The position numbers were made by a program, and so were the translations under genes. From Limosilactobacillus viscerum (lineage in GTDB: Bacteria > Bacillota > Bacilli > Lactobacillales > Lactobacillaceae): a stretch of DNA of 64,000 nucleotides. Positions within the stretch are counted from its first letter, which is position 1, and every line of letters begins with the position of its first letter. Under the pieces are notes generated by a model. That model was given only the letters and a program-made list of their open reading frames with translations. It was not told where the DNA came from and ran no database searches. Location: assembly GCF_947387525.1 (NCBI RefSeq), contig NZ_CANDNW010000005.1:1-64000 (forward strand), read 5' to 3'. Below, piece by piece: positions 25,561 to 38,046 of this stretch.

Positions 25561-25729
25561 ACTTAGCCATCAAGTGATCATGCTTATCTTTTATCTTCTT
25601 TAATTCGCAATCATAGTCGCAAGCGGCACACTTGCCGCCAGTCTTTACTTTCCTAAAGGTACGGAAAATGATGAAAACTGCAAGGGCGATAATCGCAGCG
25701 ACGAGCAAAACATTAACTAATACTTGCAT
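25559..25729 (-). CDS. FeoB-associated Cys-rich membrane protein
   Basis: A 56-residue protein. An N-terminal membrane helix (VLVNVLLVAAIIALAVFIIF, residues 3-22) is followed by a basic stretch and a cytosolic CAACDYDC cluster (C34, C37, C41) with a His/Lys-rich tail. This matches the small Cys-rich proteins encoded after feoB in Firmicutes, thought to act in place of FeoC. AGGAGG lies eight bases ahead of the ATG, inside the last codons region of feoB. A metal or redox-sensing role is inferred from the Cys cluster. Confidence 0.85.
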   Translation of the reverse strand: MQVLVNVLLVAAIIALAVFIIFRTFRKVKTGGKCAACDYDCELKKIKDKHDHLMAK

Positions 25730-25741
25730 TATGCAGACCTC

Positions 25742-27730
25742 CTAAAAGAGTAGTGAACCAACCTGAAAAACAATAAATGACGTAACATAGGCAATTGCTA
25801 AGCTCATTACTACGGAAAATAGCATCCACTTCGTAGAACCAGTCTCCTGCTTAATCGTTGCAAGGGTAGCAAAACATGGAATGTATAGCAGGACAAAGAT
25901 CATCATGGAGTAGGCTGCTACCGGCGTCATAAATTGGCTCAGTGCTGCAATGAGGACAGCCTTATTACTGGTGTGAAACATTACCATCATGCTGGAAGTG
26001 ATGACTTCCTTAGCAAGAACGCCAGTGAAGAGCGCGCTGATAGCTTGCCACTCGGCGATCCCAATTGGCTTAAAGAATGGGACAAGGGCGTGACCAAGGA
26101 CGGCTGCAAAACTCTTCGTGGAATCAGTAACGAACCCGCTAGGACCAAAGCTAGAGAGCAACCAAATCAAGACGGTACCGGCAAAAATGATGGTACCGGC
26201 TTTTTTGATGAACCCTTTTCCCTTATCCCAGGTACCATGCCAAATGATATCAAGACGGGGCAAGTGGTACTCGGGAAGTTCAATGATGAAAACTGACCGT
26301 TCCTTGACGTGAAAAAGCAGTTGGTAGAACTTAGCAACCAGGAGGGCAACGAAGATCCCCAAAAAGTAAATTGAGAGGACTATCAGCGCCTGGTGCTTCG
26401 GGAAAAAGGCGGCTACAACCAGCCCGTAAATTGGTAGCCGGGCCGAACAACTCATGAATGGCATAATCAGCGTTGTTACTAGTCGTTCCTTTGGCTGCTC
26501 AATTGTCCGTGCTGCCATGATTCCGGTGACGTTACAACCAAAACCAATGATTAACGGAATAAATGACTTACCGTTGAGCCCGATTAATTGCATTAGCCGG
26601 TCAGTAACCAGTGCGGCCCGGGCCATGTAGCCGGAATCCTCTAGCAGCGAGATGCAGGCAAATAGGGTAAAAATTTGGGGGATGAAGGCAAGCACTCCAC
26701 CGACTCCCGCAATAATACCGTTAACGACAAGTGACCTTAGCGGCGCCATGGCACCTACCTGAATGAGAAAGTGGTTAACCGTGTTTGAAACCGGCACCGA
26801 TAAGAACCAGTCTAGTAGGTTTGACAGTGGTGTCCCAACCCATTCAAAGGAAATCTTAAACATTAGGTAGAAGATTCCAGCGAAGATCGGTAGACCCAGA
26901 ATGGGGTTGGTAACGACTTTATCAATTTTACTAGTGACTTCCGGCTGGCCACCACTAGTGACGCTTTGCCTTGCATCAGCAAGAAGCTTTTCGATGAAGT
27001 CAAGCCGGTTTTCGTAAATTTGGTCGGCAAACTTTTGCGCATCATAGTATGGCGCCTGACTAAGTAAGGGGGTCAGCCCCTTAGCAGATGCATATTCGCG
27101 GACTGCTTTACTTTGGTTGATGAATTCAATTGTCAGCCAGCGGGCCGTCGTCGCGTCATAATCAAAATCATTTTGTAGTGCTTCAGTAGCCTGGCGGATT
27201 GCTTGTTGCAACATTCCGGAGTAATCAAGCTGGAGCGGTTGGCTACTAATGTTTTGGTAGTTAAGAATCTGCTGACGAAGAGCGTTGATTCCCTTGTGTC
27301 CACGGGCGTTAGTAGTAGCAACCTGGCAGCCAAGGCGGTGACTGATTAAGTCAAGGTCGTATGACTGACCGCTCCGCCGCAAATCGTCGATCATATTAAG
27401 AATCAGGATCACCGGTAGGCCCCGTTCCAACACTTCAATCGTTAATAGCAGGTTCCGCTTTAATTGGCTAGCGTTGGTAATGTTTAGAATAAGGTCAGGG
27501 CGGTTCGTTAGCAGGTAGTTAGTAACGACCGCTTCATCTTTGGTGAGGGGGTTAAGCGAATAAGCACCGGGGAGGTCGACAATCTGGATATCAGAATTTT
27601 TAAGGGTACCGACCTTTTTTTCGACCGTTACCCCGGTCCAGTTACCCACAAATGCATACTTATCCGTCAGGGAGTTGAAAAGGGTGGTCTTCCCAGTATT
27701 GGGATTACCAATTAGTGCAACATTTGCCAT
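25742..27730 (-). CDS. feoB: Ferrous iron transporter FeoB
   Basis: A 662-residue Fe2+ uptake protein. The N-terminal GTPase domain has G1 GNPNTGKTT, G3 DLPGAYSL and G4 NMIDD; the GDI-like helical domain follows to about residue 265. The C-terminal membrane part carries two Gate domains, with the FeoB Cys in FGCNVTGIMAAR and MSCSARLPIYG. It is a little shorter than the ~700-residue enterobacterial protein, as usual in Firmicutes. ATG overlaps the feoA stop (TAATG), so they are coupled. Supplies iron probably needed by the SUF system encoded just downstream on the other strand. Confidence 0.96.
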   Translation of the reverse strand: MANVALIGNPNTGKTTLFNSLTDKYAFVGNWTGVTVEKKVGTLKNSDIQIVDLPGAYSLNPLTKDEAVVTNYLLTNRPDLILNITNASQLKRNLLLTIEVLERGLPVILILNMIDDLRRSGQSYDLDLISHRLGCQVATTNARGHKGINALRQQILNYQNISSQPLQLDYSGMLQQAIRQATEALQNDFDYDATTARWLTIEFINQSKAVREYASAKGLTPLLSQAPYYDAQKFADQIYENRLDFIEKLLADARQSVTSGGQPEVTSKIDKVVTNPILGLPIFAGIFYLMFKISFEWVGTPLSNLLDWFLSVPVSNTVNHFLIQVGAMAPLRSLVVNGIIAGVGGVLAFIPQIFTLFACISLLEDSGYMARAALVTDRLMQLIGLNGKSFIPLIIGFGCNVTGIMAARTIEQPKERLVTTLIMPFMSCSARLPIYGLVVAAFFPKHQALIVLSIYFLGIFVALLVAKFYQLLFHVKERSVFIIELPEYHLPRLDIIWHGTWDKGKGFIKKAGTIIFAGTVLIWLLSSFGPSGFVTDSTKSFAAVLGHALVPFFKPIGIAEWQAISALFTGVLAKEVITSSMMVMFHTSNKAVLIAALSQFMTPVAAYSMMIFVLLYIPCFATLATIKQETGSTKWMLFSVVMSLAIAYVTSFIVFQVGSLLF

Positions 27731-27939
27731 TAAGCTTCAACTCCCGTTAGTGCCGCAAAGTCACGGTAGCGAATACCGATCCGCTGGTGGTTATTTTCAA
27801 TAATTACCGGACCGTGGAAGGGGTAGCGCTGGATGACCTTGATTGGGCAGCCCTCGCATAGCCCCATATTGTGTAGCCGGCTAGCAGTTGGTTTATTAAG
27901 ACAGTTAAATGAATTTAGCGTGTATTGCTGGTTAATCAT
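27730..27939 (-). CDS. feoA: FeoA, SH3-like partner of FeoB
   Basis: A 69-residue small beta-barrel protein that binds FeoB at the membrane. Typical features are the LHNMGLCEGCPIKVIQRYPFHGPVIIENNHQRIGIR core. ATG 27939 is chosen because GAGGGTG lies just upstream; the longer frame to 27984 includes that ribosome site. The gene is first in the feo operon. A TATAAT-like -10 lies on the minus strand near 28004 but I could not place a good -35. Confidence 0.93.
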   Translation of the reverse strand: MINQQYTLNSFNCLNKPTASRLHNMGLCEGCPIKVIQRYPFHGPVIIENNHQRIGIRYRDFAALTGVEA

Positions 27940-28044
27940 CGTATCACCCTCACGACCAATTATTCCAAAAATATATAAAATCAACGTTTTTACAGTAATA
28001 TTATACTCCGCTGAAACCGCTTAAAAAATAATTAAACGAAAAGT

Positions 28045-28072
28045 TTTCTTTCGAAATCATTCGGTATATAAT
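28045..28072 (+). promoter_or_regulatory. suf operon promoter
   Basis: -10 TATAAT at 28067-28072 with a 16-base spacer and weak -35 TTTCTT at 28045-28050. It lies about 70 bases ahead of sufC. Confidence 0.6.
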
Positions 28073-28146
28073 GAAAACGTATTACATCTTGTAGTATTTA
28101 CTTTTGGAATATTTTGGAATATTAAATTTAAGGGGATGCTTTGCAA

Positions 28147-28944
28147 ATGGCCACACTTGAAGTGCGTGATTTACATGTTTCAGTAAAAGATGAAGAAAGC
28201 AAAAAGGAAAAGGAGATCTTAAAAGGGGTCAACTTAAAGATGAAGACGGGTGAAATCCACGCCATCATGGGACCAAACGGGACGGGTAAGTCCACCCTCT
28301 CCCAAACAATCATGGGGCAACCGGGCTACAAGGTAACCCAGGGTGACATCCTCTTAAATGGTGAAAGCATCATTAATATGCCGGTTGACGAACGGGCACG
28401 GAAGGGACTCTTCCTTGCAATGCAGTACCCAGCTGAAATTCAAGGGGTAACTAATGCTGAATTCCTCCGGGCAGCTATCAATGCACGGCGGCCGGAAGAT
28501 GACCAAATTTCCGTCATGGACTTTATTAAGAAATTGGATAAAAACCTCTCGCTTCTGGACATGAGCCAAAAGATGACGGAGCGGTACCTTAACGAGGGCT
28601 TTTCTGGTGGTGAAAAGAAGCGGAATGAAATCCTCCAGTTACTGATGATTGAACCAACCTTCGCTATCCTTGACGAAATTGACTCTGGTTTGGATATTGA
28701 TGCCCTGAAGGTTGTTTCCAAGGGAGTTAACTCAATGCGTGGTGACAACTTCGGTTCACTGATCATTACTCACTACCAACGGTTGCTTAACTACATCGTT
28801 CCCGACACGGTTCACGTAATGATGGACGGCCGGATTGTTAAGACTGGTGGCCCAGACTTGGCTAAGAAGCTTGAAGATGAAGGTTACGCTGGCTTACGTG
28901 ATGAATTAGGACTCGACATCAAACTAGTTGACGATGAGGACTAG
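28147..28944 (+). CDS. sufC: Fe-S cluster assembly ATPase SufC
   Basis: A 265-residue ABC-type ATPase of the SufBCD scaffold, cytosolic and without membrane parts. Walker A is GPNGTGKST near residue 39, the signature is FSGGEKKRNE near residue 150 and Walker B is AILDEIDSGLD. ATG 28147 gives the usual MATLEV start; a TTG at 28141 is closer to the AAGGGG ribosome site and remains possible. First gene of sufCDSUB, the standard Firmicute order. Confidence 0.96.
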   Translation: MATLEVRDLHVSVKDEESKKEKEILKGVNLKMKTGEIHAIMGPNGTGKSTLSQTIMGQPGYKVTQGDILLNGESIINMPVDERARKGLFLAMQYPAEIQGVTNAEFLRAAINARRPEDDQISVMDFIKKLDKNLSLLDMSQKMTERYLNEGFSGGEKKRNEILQLLMIEPTFAILDEIDSGLDIDALKVVSKGVNSMRGDNFGSLIITHYQRLLNYIVPDTVHVMMDGRIVKTGGPDLAKKLEDEGYAGLRDELGLDIKLVDDED

Positions 28945-28955
28945 GGGGTGCTGAA

Positions 28956-30242
28956 ATGACTAATTTAGCAGAAGAAAAGGAACAACTGACTGCTGCCAGC
29001 CAGCAAAATAACGAGCCGGCTAGCTTGCTGGAGAAGCGGCTTGCGGCCTGGGAGTTAATGACTAAGCTCCGTTTGCCACGGATGCAACGGTTTACGTACT
29101 ATGACTGGCCATTAATTGCTAAGCAACCTCTGAACTGGGTAAAGTCAGATACCGATCTTGAAGAAATGAAGCCAGACGATGAAGTAATCCGGGTAACGCA
29201 GGTCGGCCAGACAACGGTAAAAGTTCATGTGCCGGATAAGCTAAAGGCGGCTGGTGTCATCTTAACTGATATCTTCACTGCGGCGCGGGAACATACGGAC
29301 CTTTTTGACCGTTACTTTATGACGGCCATTAAGGCGGATGAAAACTTGCTGACGGCTTACCATGCTGCCTATCTCAATGCTGGACTATTCCTGTACGTGC
29401 CTAAAGATGTGGTCATTGAAAAGCCGATTGAGGCGGAACTGGTTCAGGATAATACCCAAAGTGAACCACTGATTTCACACATCCTGGTTATTGCCGACCG
29501 GGGGAGCAAGGTGAAGTTTATCCAACACCTGACTACTGTTGGGGACCACGAAAATCCAGCCAACATGATGATTGAGTTGATTGCCCGGGATAACAGTGAA
29601 ATTGACTTCTCTTCACTGGATGAAATGGGCGAAAAGACGCATACCTACTTTAAGCGTCGTGCTGATATTGGTCGAGACGCCCACGTTGAATGGGCAGTTG
29701 GCCTGATGAATGATGGCGATACGGTTGGTGACATGGACTCTGAACTGTTAGGCGAGGGTGGTTATGCTAACTCAAAGATGATTGCCGTTACTACCAAGAA
29801 CCAAGAGGTCGGTGTTAACAACCGGGTTACCAACCATGGCAAGCACACTACCGGTTTGATCAACCAACGTGGTGTTATCCTTGAAAATTCGGAATTGATC
29901 TTTAACGGGATTGGCCAAATTATTCATGGTGCCCATGGTTCAAAGGCTGACCAGCAAAACCGGGTTCTGATTATGTCGGATAAGGCACGTGGTGACGCTA
30001 ACCCAATCCTTTTAATTGATGAAAATGATGTTGAGGCCGGGCATGCGGCTAGTGTTGGCCCGGTTGACCCCCACCAGATGTATTACCTGATGAGTCGTGG
30101 TATTCCGCGCAAGCAAGCCGAACGGATGGTTATTCGTGGCTTCTTGGGCGCCGTCTTAAGTGCTATTCCGGCTGCCGATGTTCGGAATAAGCTCGTGGAT
30201 ATTCTAGAAAGGAAGCTTACTGATGGCCAACAATATCAATGA
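28956..30242 (+). CDS. sufD: Fe-S cluster assembly protein SufD
   Basis: A 428-residue scaffold subunit that pairs with SufB and SufC. The C-terminal beta-helix core includes HTGLINQRGVILENSELIFNG, GAKADQQ-like and GHAASVGPVDPHQMYYLMSRG segments typical of SufB/SufD. The N-terminal ~150 residues are helical. It starts 11 bases after sufC behind GGGGGTG and overlaps sufS by 20 bases. Confidence 0.95.
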   Translation: MTNLAEEKEQLTAASQQNNEPASLLEKRLAAWELMTKLRLPRMQRFTYYDWPLIAKQPLNWVKSDTDLEEMKPDDEVIRVTQVGQTTVKVHVPDKLKAAGVILTDIFTAAREHTDLFDRYFMTAIKADENLLTAYHAAYLNAGLFLYVPKDVVIEKPIEAELVQDNTQSEPLISHILVIADRGSKVKFIQHLTTVGDHENPANMMIELIARDNSEIDFSSLDEMGEKTHTYFKRRADIGRDAHVEWAVGLMNDGDTVGDMDSELLGEGGYANSKMIAVTTKNQEVGVNNRVTNHGKHTTGLINQRGVILENSELIFNGIGQIIHGAHGSKADQQNRVLIMSDKARGDANPILLIDENDVEAGHAASVGPVDPHQMYYLMSRGIPRKQAERMVIRGFLGAVLSAIPAADVRNKLVDILERKLTDGQQYQ

Positions 30243-31461
30243 TCTAACCGCTGACTTTCCGGTACTAGACCAACAAGTAAATGGGGAACGACTTGCCTAC
30301 CTTGACAATGCGGCAACTGCTCAAAAGCCAAAGCAGGTGGTCGACACCCTGGTGCACTTCTATGAACATGACAACGCCAACGTTCACCGTGGCGTTCACA
30401 CCTTGGCAGAACGGGCAACGGCAGAATACGAAGAGGCCCGTAAGAAGGTTCAACACTTCATTAATGCAGCGGATAATAAGGAAATAATCTTTACGAAGGG
30501 CTGTACTGACGGCCTAAACCTGGTTGCTTCTACCTATGGTGAGCAAAACATCCATGAGGGGGATGAAATAGTTATCTCAATCATGGAGCACCACAGCAAC
30601 CTGATTCCATGGCAACAGCTAGCAATTAAGAAGCATGCGGTACTGAAGTACATTGAATTGACTCCAGAAGGTACCCTCGACATGGACGATGCAAAGAAGA
30701 AAATCACTGATAAGACAAAAATTGTCGCAGTAGCCCATGCTAGCAACGTTTTAGGGGTAGTTAACCCAATTAAAGAACTGGCAAAGTTAGCTCATGAACA
30801 CGGGGCCGTCTTTGTGGGGGATGGTGCGCAGTCGGTTCCACACATGCCAGTCGATGTCCAGGACCTCGATGTTGACTTTTATGCTTTTTCCGGCCACAAG
30901 ATGATGGGCCCAACAGGAATTGGTGTCCTGTATGGAAAAGCTGATCTTTTGCGGCAAATGCCACCATACCAATACGGTGGTGAAATGATTAGCTCTGTTC
31001 ACCGCGACCGGACAGAATTTGCTGACATTCCATTTAAATTTGAGGCCGGCACCCAAAGTATTGCTGGTGCAATTGCCTTGGGAACCGCGGTTGACTACCT
31101 GGAAAAGGTGGGAATGGAAAACGTTGTTGCAAAGGAACAAGAACTGGTTGATTACGTGCTTCCCAAACTAGAGGCTCTTCCATACGTGACGGTTTATGGG
31201 CCACAAGATCCCAAGAAGCACACCGGTGTGATTGCGTTTAATATGGATAACCTTCACCCACATGACGTAGCAACTGCCCTTGATGCTGAAGGGGTTGCGG
31301 TTCGGGCTGGTCACCACTGTGCACAGCCACTGATGGAGGCACTGGGGGTCAGTGCAACGTCCCGGGCCAGTTTTTACTTCTACAACACAAAAGAAGATGC
31401 AGATCAATTAATTAAGGCCATCAAGGCCACAAAGGAGTTCTTTAACGGTGGGACTATCTAA
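30223..31461 (+). CDS. sufS: Cysteine desulfurase SufS
   Basis: A 412-residue PLP enzyme that takes sulfur from cysteine. The PLP lysine is in FSGHKMMGPTGIG near residue 226, and the persulfide cysteine is in AGHHCAQPLME near residue 367. It belongs to the group II (SufS/CsdA) type. The start overlaps sufD by 20 bases and the end overlaps sufU by 14. SufU is the expected sulfur acceptor. Confidence 0.97.
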   Translation: MANNINDLTADFPVLDQQVNGERLAYLDNAATAQKPKQVVDTLVHFYEHDNANVHRGVHTLAERATAEYEEARKKVQHFINAADNKEIIFTKGCTDGLNLVASTYGEQNIHEGDEIVISIMEHHSNLIPWQQLAIKKHAVLKYIELTPEGTLDMDDAKKKITDKTKIVAVAHASNVLGVVNPIKELAKLAHEHGAVFVGDGAQSVPHMPVDVQDLDVDFYAFSGHKMMGPTGIGVLYGKADLLRQMPPYQYGGEMISSVHRDRTEFADIPFKFEAGTQSIAGAIALGTAVDYLEKVGMENVVAKEQELVDYVLPKLEALPYVTVYGPQDPKKHTGVIAFNMDNLHPHDVATALDAEGVAVRAGHHCAQPLMEALGVSATSRASFYFYNTKEDADQLIKAIKATKEFFNGGTI

Positions 31462-31906
31462 GTTAAACGGCTTATACCGGGAAGTGATCCTGGATCACGC
31501 TAACCACCCGCACAATAAACATGATATTCCAGATGCGACGAGCAAGATGACGGTGCACAACCCAACGTGTGGTGACACCATTAATGTGTCCGTTGATGTG
31601 GAGGATAACCGAATTAAAAATATTGGTTATACCGGTTCTGGTTGCACGATTAGTCAAGCTTCTGCCAGCATGATGACGGAAGCGGTTAAAGGGAAGACGG
31701 TTGATGAAGCACTTAACATGGCCAAGACCTTCTCTGACATGGCAATTGGCAAACAGCATCCACAAGAAGATTTGGATCAATTAGGTGACGCCCAGATCTT
31801 GACTAGTATTATGGAATTCCCGGCCCGGATTAAGTGCGCCACTATTTCCTGGTGGGCGCTGCAACGGGCTTTGCTGAAGAAAGACGATGAGGAGGAAGAG
31901 CAATGA
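31448..31906 (+). CDS. sufU: Sulfur transfer protein SufU
   Basis: A 152-residue zinc-dependent sulfurtransferase that accepts persulfide from SufS. The three Cys ligands are in NPTCGD, GSGCTIS and RIKCATISW. The SufU-type insertion between the second and third Cys is present, which separates it from the IscU scaffold. Start is GTG 31448, nine bases after AAAGGAG inside sufS. Its TGA overlaps the ATG of sufB. Confidence 0.95.
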   Translation: MGLSKLNGLYREVILDHANHPHNKHDIPDATSKMTVHNPTCGDTINVSVDVEDNRIKNIGYTGSGCTISQASASMMTEAVKGKTVDEALNMAKTFSDMAIGKQHPQEDLDQLGDAQILTSIMEFPARIKCATISWWALQRALLKKDDEEEEQ

Positions 31907-33312
31907 GTGAGGATGCAGCAAGCATCGTAAAAGGCGATGACAATTACGAATATGGCTTCCATGATGATGTGAAGCCAGTTTACTCGACAGGTCGGGGCCT
32001 AACTGAAGAAGTTGTCCGGAAGATTTCCGCCGAAAAGCATGAGCCAAAGTGGATGCTCGATTACCGGCTGAAGGCTTATCATATCTACAAAAAGCTACCA
32101 ATGCCTAAGTTTGGACCGGACTTGTCCGAATTGGACTTGGAAAACATGCTGTACTACCAGAAAATGACTGACAAGAAGTTCCGGGACTGGAAAGATGTCC
32201 CAGAAGACCTGAAGCGGACTTTTGATCGTTTAGGGGTACCAGAAGCGGAACGGAAGTACTTGGCCGGTTCGTCTGCCCAGTACGAGTCCGAAGTTGTTTA
32301 CCACAACATGAAAAATGAATTTGCAAAGTTGGGTATTATCTTTACTGATACTGATTCAGCCCTCCGTGAATATCCAGACCTCTTTAAGAAGTGGTTTGGC
32401 AAGCTAGTTCACCCAACAGACAACAAGTTTGCGGCACTGAATGCTGCTGTTTGGTCTGGTGGTTCCTTTATTTACGTGCCAAAGGGTGTTAAGACCAAGA
32501 CGCCAATCCAGTCTTACTTCCGGCTGAATGCCGAAAACACTGGTCAATTTGAACGGACTCTGATCATTGTTGATGAGGGTGCCAGCGTGGACTACGTTGA
32601 AGGCTGTACTGCACCAAACTACTCCTCTGATAGTTTGCACGCGGCGGTGGTTGAAGTTAACGTCTGCAAGGATGCATACTGCCGGTACACGACGATTCAG
32701 AACTGGTCGGACAATGTTTACAGTCTGGAAACCAAGCGGGCGGCTGCCGCCGAAAACGCCACGATGGAGTGGGTTGACGGTAACCTCGGCTCAAAAGTCA
32801 CAATGAAGTACCCAAGCGTTTACCTAAATGGTGAAGGCGCACGGGGAACAATGCTTTCAATTGCGGTTGCTAGCAACGGCATTCACCAGGACTCTGGTGC
32901 CCGGATGATTCACAATGCTAAGAACACGTCGAGTTCAATTGTTTCTAAGTCAATTGCTAAGACGGGTGGCTCAACTGACTACCGGGGAACCGTTCGCTTT
33001 ACCAAGAAGGCGGATGGCTCCAAGGCCCACGTTGAATGTGACACGATTATTATGGATGATCAGTCCTCGTCTGATACGATCCCGTACAACGAAATTGATA
33101 ATGCTCACGTTGCAATGGAACACGAAGCGAAGGTATCAAAGATTTCTGAAGAGCAGCTCTACTACTTGATGAGTCGTGGTATTTCAGAAGCTAAGGCTAC
33201 TGAAATGATTATCATGGGCTTCGTGGAACCATTTACTAAGCAGCTTCCAATGGAGTATGCGGTTGAATTGAACCGGTTAATTAGCTTCGAAATGGAAGGC
33301 TCAATTGGTTAA
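31903..33312 (+). CDS. sufB: Fe-S cluster scaffold SufB
   Basis: A 469-residue main scaffold subunit of SufBC2D on which clusters are built. Typical blocks: [41 protein letters not shown] with the conserved Cys, and [15 protein letters not shown]. Length is normal. It overlaps sufU by four bases (ATGA). Last core gene of the suf set. Confidence 0.97.
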   Translation: MSEDAASIVKGDDNYEYGFHDDVKPVYSTGRGLTEEVVRKISAEKHEPKWMLDYRLKAYHIYKKLPMPKFGPDLSELDLENMLYYQKMTDKKFRDWKDVPEDLKRTFDRLGVPEAERKYLAGSSAQYESEVVYHNMKNEFAKLGIIFTDTDSALREYPDLFKKWFGKLVHPTDNKFAALNAAVWSGGSFIYVPKGVKTKTPIQSYFRLNAENTGQFERTLIIVDEGASVDYVEGCTAPNYSSDSLHAAVVEVNVCKDAYCRYTTIQNWSDNVYSLETKRAAAAENATMEWVDGNLGSKVTMKYPSVYLNGEGARGTMLSIAVASNGIHQDSGARMIHNAKNTSSSIVSKSIAKTGGSTDYRGTVRFTKKADGSKAHVECDTIIMDDQSSSDTIPYNEIDNAHVAMEHEAKVSKISEEQLYYLMSRGISEAKATEMIIMGFVEPFTKQLPMEYAVELNRLISFEMEGSIG

Positions 33313-33326
33313 AAGGAGACACTAAC

Positions 33327-33662
33327 ATGGCAGATGAAGAAAAGAAAGAATATTCACCAACCGAAAACGCCGTAATGACCGCTCTGGAAAAGGTTATTGA
33401 CCCGGAATTGGGAATTGACCTTGTTAACCTGGGCCTGATTTACGATGTCCAGGTTGATGAGGATACTGGCCAATGTCTGATTACAATGACGTTGACCACG
33501 ATGGGGTGCCCGCTCGGTGACCTGTTAAATGCTGCGATTACCGATGCCGCAACCTCTGTTGATGGTGTTAAGACATGCAAAATTAACTTAGTTTGGGAGC
33601 CTGCGTGGGGAATCGATAAGATGAGTCGGTTCGCAAAGATTGCACTCGGTCTCCATGGCTAA
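33327..33662 (+). CDS. MIP18/SufT-like Fe-S assembly factor
   Basis: A 111-residue DUF59/MIP18-family protein. The core VIDPELGIDLVNLGLIYDV and the conserved Cys in TMGCPLGDLL are present. Relatives (SufT, PaaD, human CIAO2) help move Fe-S clusters to target proteins. It follows sufB by 14 bases behind AAGGAG and is clearly part of the suf operon. No extra domains. Confidence 0.92.
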   Translation: MADEEKKEYSPTENAVMTALEKVIDPELGIDLVNLGLIYDVQVDEDTGQCLITMTLTTMGCPLGDLLNAAITDAATSVDGVKTCKINLVWEPAWGIDKMSRFAKIALGLHG

Positions 33663-33676
33663 AGAGGCGGATGGTA

Positions 33677-34564
33677 ATGGATATCCAAAAATTTGTCCAA
33701 CGGCGCAAGCAAAAGGGCATTTCACAGGTGAAATTGTGTGATGGTATCTGTACGCAGTCAACGTTGAGTAAGCTAGAAAATAAGGGCCAGGTTCCATCAG
33801 TTCGGATCTTAAACCAGCTATGTCAGCGCCTTGATATGACAATCAGCGATCTCAGTAAGAGTGAGCGACCAGCTAAACAGGTTCGCTTGACCGTTTTGGA
33901 CCGGGTTGAGCAGCAATTGATGGCGGAACAATTTCCGGCCGCAATTAAGTTGCTAGCAACCGTCAATGTTGATGACCTAATTAGTAAGAAAATGCGGATG
34001 CAGTACTACTATCTCAAAGGAATGATTGATACTTTGACTAGTAACCAAACTGCAACCACCATGTTTAACTTTACCCAAATTCTGGATAAATTAGATGAAG
34101 AGCACCAGACTGTTTTTTCAAAGCTCGCTTACCTAGGCTGTGGAATCTTGTATGCACGTCGGGACCACCTTGGCAATGCCGAATTTTTCTTTACCAAGGT
34201 TATCAACTATTTGGACCGGGCAAGAGCCAGGGCAAAGTCAACGATCACCCTGGCGGACATCCAGTACGGGCGGATTATCATGATGCGCTATTATGTTGCT
34301 GAGTATCAGGCGTTACGCAAACGGTTAGCCGATAGTGATGCGTCGTTGGGTGAGGTGAAAAAGCTTTGTGCAGCCCGGTACCTAACCTTATTTATGCCCC
34401 GAGTAAAGTTGCTTGAGGCAAATAATGCCATTAGTTCAGGAGAACCATCAGAAAAGATAAGCCAACTGCTGTCAGAGGCATTAGTTTTTGCTCGTTTTAA
34501 TAAAAATAGTGTGGTTGAATTGCAGGCAGCAGCCCTTAAAAAACAGTTTAGTGAATTAGCTTAG
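33677..34564 (+). CDS. XRE/Rgg-type helix-turn-helix regulator
   Basis: A 295-residue protein. Residues 1-62 form an XRE helix-turn-helix (GISQVKLCDGICTQSTLSKLENKGQVPS). The rest is all-helical and repeat-like, as in Rgg/PlcR-type TPR domains that bind small peptides. ATG 33677 is preferred to ATG 33671, which touches the AGAGGCGG ribosome site. It lies 14 bases after the SufT-like gene, so it may be cotranscribed with suf. No short peptide gene is obvious nearby. It could instead act on the pflB promoter just downstream. Confidence 0.82.
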   Translation: MDIQKFVQRRKQKGISQVKLCDGICTQSTLSKLENKGQVPSVRILNQLCQRLDMTISDLSKSERPAKQVRLTVLDRVEQQLMAEQFPAAIKLLATVNVDDLISKKMRMQYYYLKGMIDTLTSNQTATTMFNFTQILDKLDEEHQTVFSKLAYLGCGILYARRDHLGNAEFFFTKVINYLDRARARAKSTITLADIQYGRIIMMRYYVAEYQALRKRLADSDASLGEVKKLCAARYLTLFMPRVKLLEANNAISSGEPSEKISQLLSEALVFARFNKNSVVELQAAALKKQFSELA

Positions 34565-34651
34565 AACTTTATCTAATATTTTTAGACGAAGAAAACGCAT
34601 AACAGTAGTATTTCGGACCTTTTTTGACATTTTGGCCACCATTTATTTAGG

Positions 34652-34689
34652 AAAAAGCGCTTACAATTTATCGCCATATGGTGTAATAT
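34652..34689 (+). promoter_or_regulatory. pflB promoter with cre-like site
   Basis: AAAAAGCGCTTACA (34652-34665) matches the cre consensus at 12 of 14 positions and overlaps a weak -35 TTACAA (34661-34666). The -10 is TAATAT at 34684-34689 with a 17-base spacer and an upstream TG. CcpA binding here would repress pfl in excess sugar. Confidence 0.6.
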
Positions 34690-34808
34690 ATAGTCGTAGG
34701 CTAATTAAATGAATTCATTGTACAGCCCAGTTACATTTCATATAGAGATGTTTCACAAGTATCTAGTTTAGTTGCTTATTAGTTTTAACAAGCCAAGGAG
34801 GCTACATT

Positions 34809-37091
<2,283 letters not shown>

Positions 37092-37149
37092 TTATTAACT
37101 ACTCCGGTGTGAGTATAGAAGATTAATTTGTTAGGAAGCAGGTGGCAGG

Positions 37150-37983
37150 ATGAGTAAACTATTACCAGGAGTCCCAACGACAGAGGACGGCCAAATTCAA
37201 GGTTTTGTTCACTCAACAGACAGTTTTGGGGCTGTTGATGGACCCGGAATTCGGTTCGTTGTGTTCGTGCAGGGATGTAACATGAGATGCAAGTATTGCC
37301 AAAACCCCGACACATGGAAGATTGGTGTTGGCGAAAAGAGAACCGCAAAGGAAATTATTGATGAGGCTCTGCCTTACCGGAGTTTCTGGGGCGATCAAGG
37401 AGGAATTACTTGCTCTGGTGGTGAAATCCTCCTGCAGATTGACTTTGTGATCGATTTATTTAGACAATGTAAAGAGTTAGGTATCAGTACGTGCTTGGAT
37501 ACTTGTGGACATCCATTTACTCGAGAAGAACCTTGGTTTAGCAAGTTTAATGAATTAATGGACCTTACTGATATCCTGCTGGTCGACATTAAACATATCG
37601 ATCCAGTGGAACACAAAAAACTTACTGGTTGGTCAAATAAGAATATCTTGGATATGTGCCAGTATCTCTCAGATATAGGTAAACCAGTCTGGATTCGTCA
37701 CGCATTGGTTCCAGGAATCACTGACAATGATGAGTACTTAAAGCAATTGAGCGATTACGTAAAGAAGAACTTACGTAACGTTGAGAAGTTTGAAGTTCTG
37801 CCTTATCATACACTTGGGGTTCCTAAGTATCACAAGCTTGGTATTCCATACCGTCTTGAAGGGGTGGAAACACCTACTGAAGACCGGGTTGAGAATGCTA
37901 ACAAGCTTCTGCATACTGCAGATTACCAAGGATACCAAACTTGGCGTCCAGGTATGAGTACGTTGAATCACCCTGTTTCATAA
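37150..37983 (+). CDS. pflA: Pyruvate formate-lyase activating enzyme
   Basis: A 277-residue radical SAM enzyme that makes the glycyl radical on PflB. The cluster motif is GCNMRCKYCQNPDTW (CxxxCxxC) near residue 40, and the SAM-contact GGE-type motif is CSGGEILLQ. It follows pflB closely and ends at a terminator at 38011-38046. Confidence 0.96.
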   Translation: MSKLLPGVPTTEDGQIQGFVHSTDSFGAVDGPGIRFVVFVQGCNMRCKYCQNPDTWKIGVGEKRTAKEIIDEALPYRSFWGDQGGITCSGGEILLQIDFVIDLFRQCKELGISTCLDTCGHPFTREEPWFSKFNELMDLTDILLVDIKHIDPVEHKKLTGWSNKNILDMCQYLSDIGKPVWIRHALVPGITDNDEYLKQLSDYVKKNLRNVEKFEVLPYHTLGVPKYHKLGIPYRLEGVETPTEDRVENANKLLHTADYQGYQTWRPGMSTLNHPVS

Positions 37984-38010
37984 TCTTGTGTTCTAGCAAT
38001 ATACTCATCA

Positions 38011-38046
38011 AAAACCGTCACGGCGATAGAACCGTGGCGGTTTTTT
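38011..38046 (+). terminator. Terminator after pflA
   Basis: AAAACCGTCACGG / CCGTGGCGGTTTT stem with loop CGATAGAA, followed by a T run. Confidence 0.88.
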